This document shows positions 7,272 to 13,654 of a DNA stretch of 15,926 nucleotides, in pieces. Both the position numbers and the translations under genes were made by a program. The notes under the pieces were generated by a model. That model worked only from the letters and a program-made list of their open reading frames with translations, was not told the origin of the DNA and ran no database searches. Position 1 is the first letter of the stretch. Each line of letters opens with the position of its first letter. This DNA comes from Motiliproteus sp047622605 (lineage in GTDB: Bacteria > Pseudomonadota > Gammaproteobacteria > Pseudomonadales > Balneatricaceae). The DNA lies in assembly GCA_047622605.1 (NCBI GenBank), contig JBLHND010000081.1, positions 1 to 15,926 on the forward strand, in the 5' to 3' direction.

Positions 7272-7988
7272 ATGATTATTAAAGGTGGTATTAATGTCTG
7301 TGGGTTCACGATGGGGGTTATCTCCCTGGAATCCTACTTTCCCAAGCCTGCCGGGCATATCAAACACCCGGCCAGCTTCGATTTTCCGGTCCTGTATAAG
7401 ACCGTTAAGGGCGCCACCATCGACCGCCTGATCGGCGAGCGTGATCCTGAGTTGTTAACGCCCTTTATCGAAGCGGCCAGGGCGCTGGAGGCTGAAGGCG
7501 TTAAGGCGATCACCGGTAGCTGCGGTTTTCTGGCGCTGCACCAGCAAGAAATAGCCGCGGCGGTCAAGGTGCCGGTGTTTATGTCCAGCCTGATTCAGGT
7601 CCCGCTGGTCTCGCGCATGCTCAAGCCTGACCAGAAAGTGGCTATTATTGTCGCCAACAGTGATGCCCTGACCGACGAGCACCTCAAGGGCGTAGGGATT
7701 GCGGATGAGCCGGTCGTGATTGCCGGTATGCAGCACCAGACGCAGTTTGCCGAGGTGATCCTGCGTGGCGATACCGATGATCTGGATATGGATCTATTTG
7801 CAGAGGAACTGAGTGCCGTGGTTGAGCGCCTGCTGGATGACAATCCGGACGTGGGTGCTATCGTGCTGGAATGCACTGACCTGTCGCACTTCGCACCGCT
7901 GCTACTGCAGAGATTCGGCCTGCCCATCTTCGACCTGAGCAGCCTGACTCGCATGGTCGCGGCCGCAGTGAATCCTCAGTTCGCCTGA
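7272..7988 (+). CDS. Aspartate/glutamate-racemase-superfamily protein
   Basis: A 238-residue protein with the two-cysteine layout of cofactor-independent racemases: Cys84 in AITGSCGFLA and Cys201 in IVLECTDLSHF. The region between them (VPVFMSSLIQVPLVS, KVAIIVANSDAL) fits the two-domain Asp/Glu/hydantoin racemase fold. Such enzymes invert the alpha carbon by paired cysteine acid/base chemistry. Relatives also include maleate isomerase and arylmalonate decarboxylase, so racemisation is likely but not proven. The start at 7272 has only a weak TAGG site but is kept because the first strand (GGINVCGFTMG) is needed. In the operon it could supply the D-form for the preceding dehydrogenase, or act on a related hydantoin or hydroxy-acid. 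Confidence 0.85.
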   Translation: MIIKGGINVCGFTMGVISLESYFPKPAGHIKHPASFDFPVLYKTVKGATIDRLIGERDPELLTPFIEAARALEAEGVKAITGSCGFLALHQQEIAAAVKVPVFMSSLIQVPLVSRMLKPDQKVAIIVANSDALTDEHLKGVGIADEPVVIAGMQHQTQFAEVILRGDTDDLDMDLFAEELSAVVERLLDDNPDVGAIVLECTDLSHFAPLLLQRFGLPIFDLSSLTRMVAAAVNPQFA

Positions 7989-8046
7989 GTTAGACTCCTT
8001 GCTCTCGTTTCTCAGTTATCCTGCACTTTATATCAGGGAAGGGCAC

Positions 8047-8955
8047 ATGCAAGGACGTAATCTCCCATCGGGAGGTCTATTTTGGACCACCGCGGCCTAT
8101 ATTTGTTGGGGAATTACGCCGCTCTTCTACCAGTATTTACGTGGGGTGGACGCGCTGGAGATTTTTTCGCTGCGGGTACTCTGTTCGGTGCCACTCATGG
8201 CGGTACTACTCTGGGTGACCGTCACGCCGTTACGCGTTTTCACGCTGCTGCTGGAACCGAAAACGTTTGTCTGGTTATTCCTCTCCACCGCCTGTATCTC
8301 TACCAGCTGGTACCTGAATACCTGGGGCGCCATCCATGGTCAGGTGCTGATGGTCAGTCTCGCCTATTTCCTCACCCCGCTGATCAGTATCCTGATTGGC
8401 GTGCTTTACCTGCGTGAGCGACTCACCTCGTTGCAGTGGGTGGCGTTGATACTCTGCGCGGCGGGCTTTATTTACGCCTGTATGAGTCTGGATAGTTTCC
8501 CTTGGCTAACCATCGGCATTGCGCTGGCGTTTGGGTGTTATGGCGTCATCAAGAAACAGGTACGGATAGATACGCTCAACGGCCTGGCCGCCGAATCGCT
8601 GCTGATGGTGCCCTTTGCGTTGTTCTACCTGATCGGTATGGCGGGACAGACCCACTGGGACGCCGGCGAAGATAACGTACGACTGTTGTTGGTGCTGACC
8701 GCACCGGTAACCATCCTGCCGCTGGGCTTGTTTATCTTTGGTGTCGCGCGGATCAATAACCTCTCCACCATCGCGGTCCTGCAGTATATCGAACCCACCC
8801 TGTACTTCCTGCTGGCGGTCTTTGTCTTCGGTGAAGTGATCGATAGGGAACGTCTGACCACCTTCGTGTTGGTCTGGATGGGCTTTACTGTGTTCTCGAT
8901 AGACGCGATCCGGCGCGCGAAACGGGTAAAATTAGCCGTGAATACCGGGCTGTAA
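8047..8955 (+). CDS. RarD-like EamA (DMT superfamily) permease
   Basis: A 302-residue protein with ten hydrophobic segments and two EamA repeats. Features shared with RarD include AYICWGITPLFYQYL at the start, SLAYFLTPLISILIGVLYLRERL at the end of repeat one, GLAAESLLMVP in the middle, and LQYIEPTLYFLLAVFVFGE near the end. The frame is open to a TTG at 7999, but ATG at 8047 is preceded by GGGAAGGG at good spacing and gives the normal family length. RarD-type proteins are exporters or importers of small metabolites with few known substrates. Placed last after three amino-acid enzymes (58-base gap), it may export a product or an excess amino acid. Confidence 0.88.
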   Translation: MQGRNLPSGGLFWTTAAYICWGITPLFYQYLRGVDALEIFSLRVLCSVPLMAVLLWVTVTPLRVFTLLLEPKTFVWLFLSTACISTSWYLNTWGAIHGQVLMVSLAYFLTPLISILIGVLYLRERLTSLQWVALILCAAGFIYACMSLDSFPWLTIGIALAFGCYGVIKKQVRIDTLNGLAAESLLMVPFALFYLIGMAGQTHWDAGEDNVRLLLVLTAPVTILPLGLFIFGVARINNLSTIAVLQYIEPTLYFLLAVFVFGEVIDRERLTTFVLVWMGFTVFSIDAIRRAKRVKLAVNTGL

Positions 8956-8978
8956 AAACGGAGCGTTAATCTCCTTTT
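8955..8978 (+). terminator. Weak terminator-like hairpin after the EamA gene
   Basis: GGAG (8960-8963) and CTCC (8971-8974) form a short stem, flanked by AAAA before and TTTT after. The stem is only four pairs plus possible A-U extension, so termination would be weak. Confidence 0.3.
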
Positions 8979-9012
8979 GTCATTCGAATAACCCTTAATC
9001 GACAGGTCGCCT

Positions 9013-9648
9013 ATGGACACCTCAGTACACTTCAAAAACAGCTCGCCGACCGTTGGGTCTGGCGACCTTATTGATGCGATCGACGAGCGCCGGACGCTGC
9101 GAGATTTTTCTGTCGAACCCCTGTCTCTGGAGCACCTGGAAGCGTTGCTGTGGGCCGCACAGGGGATATCGAAAACGCCGGGAAAAAGAACCTCACCGTC
9201 TGCGGGTGGCCTATATCCCGTTCAGCTTTATGTGGTGGTGCGCTCGGTCGCGGGAATTGCGGCGGGTCTGTATGCGTACGACGCCGAACAGACTCGAATG
9301 GAGCGCATTCTCGATGAGGAACTTCAGCCTCGACTGGCCGTTGCGGCAATAGACGAGCAGCCTTGGGTGGAGACCGCTGCCGCGATTATTATCGTAGCCG
9401 TGAAGGTGCGGGAGCTGAACGAGCACTTTGCAATCCAGCCTCCCGAAGGCCAGCGAGGTGCACGCTACGCCTATATAGAGACGGGCGCGCTGGCCCAGAA
9501 CGTTCATTTGCTCGCCTCGGCGATGAATGTAGGCATGGTGTTGGTGGGTGGTTTTGACGACGCGGCAGTCAAAGAGATCCTCAAGCTTCCCGTCGCGCTC
9601 GAACCGACCGCGTTGCTTTGCCTTGGGCGGCCGAGCAACGCCGCCTGA
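9013..9648 (+). CDS. Standalone SagB-type nitroreductase-fold dehydrogenase
   Basis: A 211-residue protein with the nitroreductase/SagB signature: DAIDERRTLRDFS (21-33) for FMN phosphate contacts, LLWAAQGIS, the strong SagB marker RTSPSAGGLYPVQLYVVV (59-76), then GARYAYIETGALAQNVHLLA and VLVGGFDDAAVKEIL. In azole-peptide clusters SagB oxidises azolines using FMN. Here no YcaO/SagD cyclodehydratase, precursor peptide or exporter is near, so that role is not supported. Short standalone relatives occur widely and their substrates are mostly unknown. It starts 57 bases after the EamA gene but may have its own transcript, given the weak hairpin between them. AGG lies close to the ATG as a poor ribosome site. 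Confidence 0.85.
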   Translation: MDTSVHFKNSSPTVGSGDLIDAIDERRTLRDFSVEPLSLEHLEALLWAAQGISKTPGKRTSPSAGGLYPVQLYVVVRSVAGIAAGLYAYDAEQTRMERILDEELQPRLAVAAIDEQPWVETAAAIIIVAVKVRELNEHFAIQPPEGQRGARYAYIETGALAQNVHLLASAMNVGMVLVGGFDDAAVKEILKLPVALEPTALLCLGRPSNAA

Positions 9649-9683
9649 GCGCCTAGCCTCGGTGCCCTCAGCGGCTCAGGCGC
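9649..9683. terminator. Shared hairpin between convergent genes
   Basis: GCGCCTAGCC (9649-9658) pairs with GGCTCAGGCGC (9673-9683) over ten positions with one bulged C. It fills the 27-base gap between two stop codons and overlaps the end of the DUF3549 gene. No U-run is seen in either direction. Confidence 0.4.
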
Positions 9684-10725
9684 CCCGTGCCTGAGCAAAG
9701 AAACCACCCAGGGCTTTGGCCAGGGCATCGCTGCGTTCGGGGTTGCGTAAGCCGGTCATAATGTGAGGACGCATGCCGGGGATAAAGACCAGTTCAGCCA
9801 GGATCTGGTTGAAGCAGCTTTGCCCCGGCTCGTTACGTGCCAGGGCTTCGAGAAAGGCACTGCATAATTCAGGCTCCCTGAGGTCCTGCCAGCAGCGGCT
9901 GGCGGTCGCGGCCAGGACTTCGAGCTCCGGGGCGACGCGAGAGGCCAGCACGGCTTCGAGTGCTTGTTGGCGCAGGGCGTCGCTGTGGCTCAGGGATAAG
10001 CCGCGCAGCAGGGCCGCCAGGGTGCCGGGACTGCAGTCCTCGGACGCAAGCACCTGGTGCAAGCGTTGGGACAGGGCCTGGCTTAATGAGGCAGGGTGGG
10101 GCAGGTGTTCTAGTTGCGCGGCGAAGGCTTCCAGCGGCGGGAGCGGCAAGTGCTCGATAGCACGGCTGAGTACCGCCGCGTTACTGTCATGCTCCAGCCG
10201 ACTGCAGATGTCGGCGATGCCCTGCAGACCCAACGCCTGCCAGTGATCGTAACCGCGCAGGCCGGAGAGATAGTCACGGCCCGATTGATAAAATGCGGAA
10301 GCCGGCTGGTTCAGGAGCAGCCCCGCCTGGGCGTGGAACGCGGCCATCTTGCCCGGGTCCGGAGTGAACGCAAACGGATTATCTTTGAGAGGATCCTGCT
10401 CAGAGAGCTTTTCCAGACCCTGATTGCCGACAGCACGCAACAGCCGATTAAGAAAGTCATCGCGTGCGGCCTGCACCAGCAGGCCCTGTTCGTCCAGCGG
10501 TAGTTTGAGGAACCAGATCACCTGCTGCGTGGGTTGGTCAGGATTCCACAGCAAGACCGCAATCCATGCCTGCTGCATATAGGGTAGCGGGTAGGGGGTC
10601 TGTGCCTGCTCGAAGCGCTGAAAGCTGGCGCCGCTAAGCGTGGAGACCCGCCGGCCCATATCGAACAGGTGACAGCTGGCATCGGTGGACTGGATGAAAT
10701 CGCTCAGAGTTTGGAGTGGCTGCAT
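9676..10725 (-). CDS. DUF3549-family protein of unknown function
   Basis: A 349-residue soluble protein with no signal peptide or membrane segment. Features I associate with DUF3549 of gammaproteobacteria (Vibrio, Shewanella, Pseudomonas) include FDMGRRVSTLSG near residues 21-32, VIWFLKLPLDEQGLLVQAARDDFL near 69-92, DNPFAFTPDPGKMAAFHAQ, and GLQGIADICSRLEHD near 167-181. The second half is alpha-helical, rich in Leu/Ala, and resembles a HEAT-like or helical-repeat scaffold (inference). No catalytic motif is visible. There is no clear ribosome site before the ATG, but the start matches the usual family beginning. It is divergent from the GIY-YIG gene and convergent with the SagB-type gene, so no operon partner hints at a role. 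Confidence 0.85.
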   Translation of the reverse strand: MQPLQTLSDFIQSTDASCHLFDMGRRVSTLSGASFQRFEQAQTPYPLPYMQQAWIAVLLWNPDQPTQQVIWFLKLPLDEQGLLVQAARDDFLNRLLRAVGNQGLEKLSEQDPLKDNPFAFTPDPGKMAAFHAQAGLLLNQPASAFYQSGRDYLSGLRGYDHWQALGLQGIADICSRLEHDSNAAVLSRAIEHLPLPPLEAFAAQLEHLPHPASLSQALSQRLHQVLASEDCSPGTLAALLRGLSLSHSDALRQQALEAVLASRVAPELEVLAATASRCWQDLREPELCSAFLEALARNEPGQSCFNQILAELVFIPGMRPHIMTGLRNPERSDALAKALGGFFAQARGA

Positions 10726-10865
10726 GGTATAAACATCGTAAAGGTGGTTGGGTCACGGTCTGTGAACCGCTAAACTGGTGACTATCCTAACACCTATCGG
10801 TAGTTACAGAGGCACTCGACTTTGGCCGAGCAGCAGCAGACAAGCAACCCGCAGAGCAACCAGCA

Positions 10866-11174
10866 GTGACAGTCGCAGACACCTCCGCAGACACCTCCAG
10901 AACAGCGCCCCTGGAATCAGCACCCGCCTGCTGGTATCTGTACCTGATAGAAACGGTGCGCGGCAAGCTGTATACCGGTATCACCACGGATATCGAACGA
11001 CGCTTTCAACAGCATAAGAGTGGTCGGGGCGGGGCTAAGTTTTTTCGCACGGATCCACCGCTACGTCTGCGTCTGAGCCAGGAGCATAGCGATCGCTCCA
11101 GCGCCTCGAAAGAGGAATACCGGATTAAACAGCTGACTCACCAGCAGAAGCTGGCGTTAATCAATACTAAATAA
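10866..11174 (+). CDS. Small GIY-YIG nuclease-domain protein (UPF0213/YhbQ-like)
   Basis: A 102-residue protein. The GIY-YIG core is present: WYLYLIETVRGKLYTGITTDIERRFQQHKSGRGGAKFFR, where YLI and YTG are the paired motif strands and Arg (in ERRF) is the usual active-site position. The basic, helical C-terminus (SSASKEEYRIKQLTHQQK) carries the family's conserved Glu. Members of this class are proposed to act on DNA, but function is little tested. The frame has no ATG. GTG at 10866 is the only reasonable start after the in-frame stop at 10788, and its ribosome site is poor. The first 20 residues before WYLYL are low-complexity and include a tandem ADTS repeat. Confidence 0.85.
   Translation: MTVADTSADTSRTAPLESAPACWYLYLIETVRGKLYTGITTDIERRFQQHKSGRGGAKFFRTDPPLRLRLSQEHSDRSSASKEEYRIKQLTHQQKLALINTK
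10874..10897 (+). repeat. Perfect 12-bp tandem duplication in the GIY-YIG gene
   Basis: CGCAGACACCTC occurs twice head to tail (10874-10885, 10886-10897). It keeps the frame and encodes ADTS twice in the variable N-terminal tail. Confidence 0.8.
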
Positions 11175-11183
11175 GGGGGGGGG
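11175..11183 (+). repeat. G9 homopolymer run upstream of the DUF1538 operon
   Basis: Nine G directly follow the GIY-YIG stop codon, 83 bases before the first DUF1538 start. Such runs slip during replication and could vary in length between cells, or could be a sequencing length error. A similar G9 preceded by TAA lies at 1970-1978. Confidence 0.6.
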
Positions 11184-11266
11184 ATAAGGTCGCATCTTTC
11201 ATTCGTTAGGAATCGATCGCCAGACACCCTCCTACTCACCTTATTCCAGGTTTAAGAGCTAGAAAT

Positions 11267-12001
11267 TTGCAAAAATCATTGTATGCATTACTGAGATCGA
11301 TGCTGGGCAGCTTAAGAGATCTGGCACCTATCATTATCGTCATCGCCTTTTTTCAGCTGGTGGTGTTGCAACAGCCCTTACCCGATCTGATCGGGGTGAT
11401 GACCGGCGTGGTTTTCGTGGTGCTGGGGCTGACTTTCTTTATCTATGGGTTGGAGATGGGGTTGTTCCCGATCGGTGAATCCATGGCCCATGCCTTCGCC
11501 CGCAAGGGCAGCGTTAGCTGGCTGATCGCCTTCGCCTTCGCACTGGGGTTCGGCACCACGGTTGCAGAGCCGGCACTGATCGCGGTGGCCGCCGAAGCGG
11601 CGGAGGTGGCGGCCAATGGCGGTATGATCGAAAACAATCCCGCGGCGCTTACCGAATATGCCAATGGGCTCCGGTTTACGGTGGCGTTCTCGGTCGGTCT
11701 GGCGATCGTGATCGGTGTGGTGCGGATTATTAAAGGCTGGTCGATTCAGTACCTGATCATGGGCGGTTATATGCTGGTGATGCTGATGACGGCCCTGGCG
11801 CCGCAATGGATTATCGGCATCGCCTACGATTCCGGTGGGGTGACGACCTCGACCATCACCGTCCCTCTGGTGACGGCGCTGGGTGTAGGGCTGGCGTCCT
11901 CGATCGAGGGGCGTAATCCGATGATCGATGGTTTCGGCCTGATCGCTCTGGCCTCGTTAACGCCGATGATCTTTGTGATGGCTTACGGGATGGTTGTCTG
12001 A
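11267..12001 (+). CDS. DUF1538-family membrane protein, first paralogue
   Basis: A 244-residue protein with about six to seven hydrophobic segments (roughly 19-35, 40-66, 84-108, 133-153, 160-185, 196-211, 222-244). DUF1538 hallmarks are GTTVAEPALIAVAAEAAEV (96-114), YDSGGVTTSTITVPLVTALG (187-206) and DGFGLIALASLTPMI (221-235). Glu101, Asp188 and Asp221 are charges within or next to membrane segments and could line a transport path (inference). TTG at 11267 is taken as start: AAGAG lies eight bases upstream, and the resulting N-terminus aligns with that of the next gene. ATG at 11300 is the alternative. The stop shares one base with the start of the next gene. The family has no established substrate that I know of. 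Confidence 0.85.
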   Translation: MQKSLYALLRSMLGSLRDLAPIIIVIAFFQLVVLQQPLPDLIGVMTGVVFVVLGLTFFIYGLEMGLFPIGESMAHAFARKGSVSWLIAFAFALGFGTTVAEPALIAVAAEAAEVAANGGMIENNPAALTEYANGLRFTVAFSVGLAIVIGVVRIIKGWSIQYLIMGGYMLVMLMTALAPQWIIGIAYDSGGVTTSTITVPLVTALGVGLASSIEGRNPMIDGFGLIALASLTPMIFVMAYGMVV

Positions 12002-12783
12002 TGGAACTCCTAAGCAGCCTGTTCTGGATGCTGTTGTCGACCCTTAAAGATGTGATTCCGATCGCCGTGATTATCTTCGGTTTTCAGCTGTTCGTGATTC
12101 GTCGGCCGATTGCCAACCTACGTCGGGTTTTGTTTGGTTTCGCGTATGTCATCCTGGGCTTGGCGTTCTTTCTGTTGGGGCTGGAAAAGGCGCTCTTTCC
12201 GCTCGGGCGACTGATGGCCGAGCAACTGACCAATCCCGACTTTATCCGTCAGGGGCTCGGCTCTGCTGCTGAGGCACTGCGCTGGCAGGATTATTACTGG
12301 GTCTATATCTTTGCCTTTGCGATAGGTGCCAGCACTACCATCGCCGAACCTTCGCTGATTGCGGTGGCCATCAAGGCCAATGAGGTGTCCGGGGGTACTA
12401 TCGGTATCTGGGGCCTGCGGCTGGCTGTGGCGCTGGGGGTGGCGATAGGGATAGCCTTGGGAACCTTCCGCATCGTGACCGGGATACCGATCCATTACTT
12501 TATTATCACCGGCTATGTGCTGGTGGTGATTCAGACCTTCTTCGCACCTAAGTCGATCGTGCCTCTGGCCTATGATTCGGGCGGGGTGACGACCTCTACG
12601 GTGACGGTTCCGCTGGTGGCGGCCCTAGGGCTGGGGTTGGCGGAAACCGTGCCGGGTCGCAGTGCGCTGCTGGATGGCTTTGGTTTGATCGCCTTTGCCA
12701 GTCTGTGTCCGATGATTACGGTGATGGGTTACGCCCAGATCGCCGAGTTTAAACAACAACGAGCCCGTGGGCTACGCGACTAA
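12001..12783 (+). CDS. DUF1538-family membrane protein, second paralogue
   Basis: A 260-residue protein, a clear paralogue of its neighbour. Corresponding motifs are STTIAEPSLIAVAIKANEV (111-129), YDSGGVTTSTVTVPLVAALG (191-210) and DGFGLIAFASLCPMI (225-239), with Glu116, Asp192 and Asp225 at matching places. A loop near residues 75-100 (LTNPDFIRQGLGSAAEALRW) and a charged C-terminal tail (EFKQQRARGLRD) differ from the first copy. TGATG overlap with the upstream gene implies coupled translation, so the two probably form a heteromeric membrane complex. A fused two-domain DUF1538 form exists in other bacteria as I recall, which would support this. Transport is inferred from topology and from the P-II-like neighbour. 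Confidence 0.87.
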   Translation: MELLSSLFWMLLSTLKDVIPIAVIIFGFQLFVIRRPIANLRRVLFGFAYVILGLAFFLLGLEKALFPLGRLMAEQLTNPDFIRQGLGSAAEALRWQDYYWVYIFAFAIGASTTIAEPSLIAVAIKANEVSGGTIGIWGLRLAVALGVAIGIALGTFRIVTGIPIHYFIITGYVLVVIQTFFAPKSIVPLAYDSGGVTTSTVTVPLVAALGLGLAETVPGRSALLDGFGLIAFASLCPMITVMGYAQIAEFKQQRARGLRD

Positions 12784-12825
12784 TCGTGTGCTCTGGATCA
12801 ACCCTGACCGTATTGGGAGTAACCT

Positions 12826-13176
12826 ATGCATTTTAAACTGATCCTCGTTTTCGTAGAGGATACTGAAACCACCGCCATTATGGAGGCGGCCCGGGAAGCT
12901 GGGGCCACCGGTGCGACGGTTATTAATAACGCCCGCGGTGAGGGGCTGAATAAGACCAAGACCTTTTTTGGGCTGACACTAGAATCACAGCGCGATGTCA
13001 TCGTGCTGATTGTTGAAGAGCATCTGAGCCGCCATATTCTGGAAACGATCTCCCGGGTCGGTTGCTTTGATACCAAACCGGGCACCGGTATCGCTGTGCA
13101 GCTGGATGTAGAGGATGCCGTCGGTGTGGCCCATCAAGTCAAGCAGCTCTCTGAAAATATGGAGACCTCGCGATGA
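12826..13176 (+). CDS. P-II-like nucleotide-sensing protein
   Basis: A 116-residue protein with the P-II ferredoxin-like order. Strand one is KLILVFVED, then comes a helix with EAAREAGATGATVINNARGEG (20-40), a short T-loop region (LNKTKTFFGLTLESQRD, 41-57), strand IVLIVEE, helix HLSRHILETISRVG, and a B/C-loop-like GCFDTKPGTGIAVQLDVEDAVGV (79-101). It lacks the uridylylated Tyr and the long T-loop of GlnB/GlnK, so it is a divergent P-II-like protein, not a canonical nitrogen regulator. P-II proteins bind ATP/ADP (some cAMP or AMP) as trimers and gate partner proteins, often membrane transporters. GGGAG six bases before the ATG supports the start. It comes 42 bases after the DUF1538 pair and overlaps the CBS gene by four bases. 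Confidence 0.85.
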   Translation: MHFKLILVFVEDTETTAIMEAAREAGATGATVINNARGEGLNKTKTFFGLTLESQRDVIVLIVEEHLSRHILETISRVGCFDTKPGTGIAVQLDVEDAVGVAHQVKQLSENMETSR

Positions 13177-13586
13177 GCGGTCATAGGATGGTACGTGCGG
13201 TCGATGTGATGAAGTCAGATTATGCGGAGATTGATGGCATGATGACGGTCGCACAGGCGCTGGCAGTGGCGCGGCTGAATCGCACCCGAGTGCTGATCGT
13301 TAAGAAGCGCCATCCCGATGATGAGTATGGGCTGGTGCTGTTGGCCGATATTGCCAAACAGGTGATCGCGCGTGATCGCTCGCCAGAGCGCGTTAATGTC
13401 TATGAGATCATGTCTAAACCGGTCATCTCCGTGCCGAGCAAGATGGATGTGCGTTACTGTGCTCGGCTATTCGAGAATCTGAGTATCTCCCTGGCCCCGG
13501 TGATTGATGAGGGCCAGATTAAAGGGATCATCAGCTATAACGATATCGTCCTGGATGGTCTTTTTTCCGGGATCGAGCCACTGTAG
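13173..13586 (+). CDS. Two-CBS-domain protein
   Basis: A 137-residue soluble protein made almost entirely of a CBS pair (Bateman module). CBS1 spans about 8-67 (VRAVDVMKSDYAEID, RTRVLIVKKRHPDDEYGLVLLADIAKQVI). CBS2 spans about 75-130 (NVYEIMSKPVISVPSKM, FENLSISLAPVIDEGQIKGIISYNDIV). CBS pairs bind AMP, ATP, SAM or related adenosyl ligands and regulate attached or partner proteins, including channels and transporters. It starts inside the P-II-like gene through an ATGA overlap, with GGAG eight bases upstream, so the two products are likely made in fixed ratio. A role as second regulator of the DUF1538 complex is inference. Confidence 0.9.
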   Translation: MSGHRMVRAVDVMKSDYAEIDGMMTVAQALAVARLNRTRVLIVKKRHPDDEYGLVLLADIAKQVIARDRSPERVNVYEIMSKPVISVPSKMDVRYCARLFENLSISLAPVIDEGQIKGIISYNDIVLDGLFSGIEPL

Positions 13587-13591
13587 AGAGA

Positions 13592-13652
13592 AATGGGGAC
13601 AGATTTATTTAACCCTGTCCCTATTAATCACTTAAATAAATCTGTCCCCATT
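13592..13652. terminator. 21-bp perfect inverted repeat between convergent genes (REP-like/bidirectional terminator)
   Basis: The arms 13592-13612 and 13632-13652 are perfectly complementary over 21 bases (core ATGGGGACAGATTTATTT), with a 19-base loop. The loop repeats part of the arm region: CTGTCCCTATTAATCA (13615-13630) differs by one base from CTGTCCCCATTAATCA (13642-13657). It lies 6 bases after the CBS-gene stop and 3 bases after the end of the DAHP synthase gene. It can serve as a terminator in both directions. The ATGGGGACAG arm is reminiscent of dispersed palindromes linked to IS200-like/RAYT transposases in gammaproteobacteria, an association from memory. Confidence 0.7.
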
Positions 13653-13654
13653 AA

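Noticed and set aside
7999..8046. TTG-started extension of the EamA permease
   Set aside because: ATG at 8047 has a strong ribosome site and gives the usual RarD length. The extra 16 residues have no support.
9013..9648. Ribosomally made azole-peptide cluster around the SagB-type gene
   Set aside because: No YcaO, precursor peptide, protease or exporter gene is found on either side.
11250..11266. GTTTAAGAGCTAGAAAT resembles the start of a Cas9 guide-RNA scaffold
   Set aside because: Only 17 bases match. The rest of the scaffold, any repeat array and any cas gene are absent, and it falls in the ribosome-binding region of the first DUF1538 gene. Taken as coincidence.
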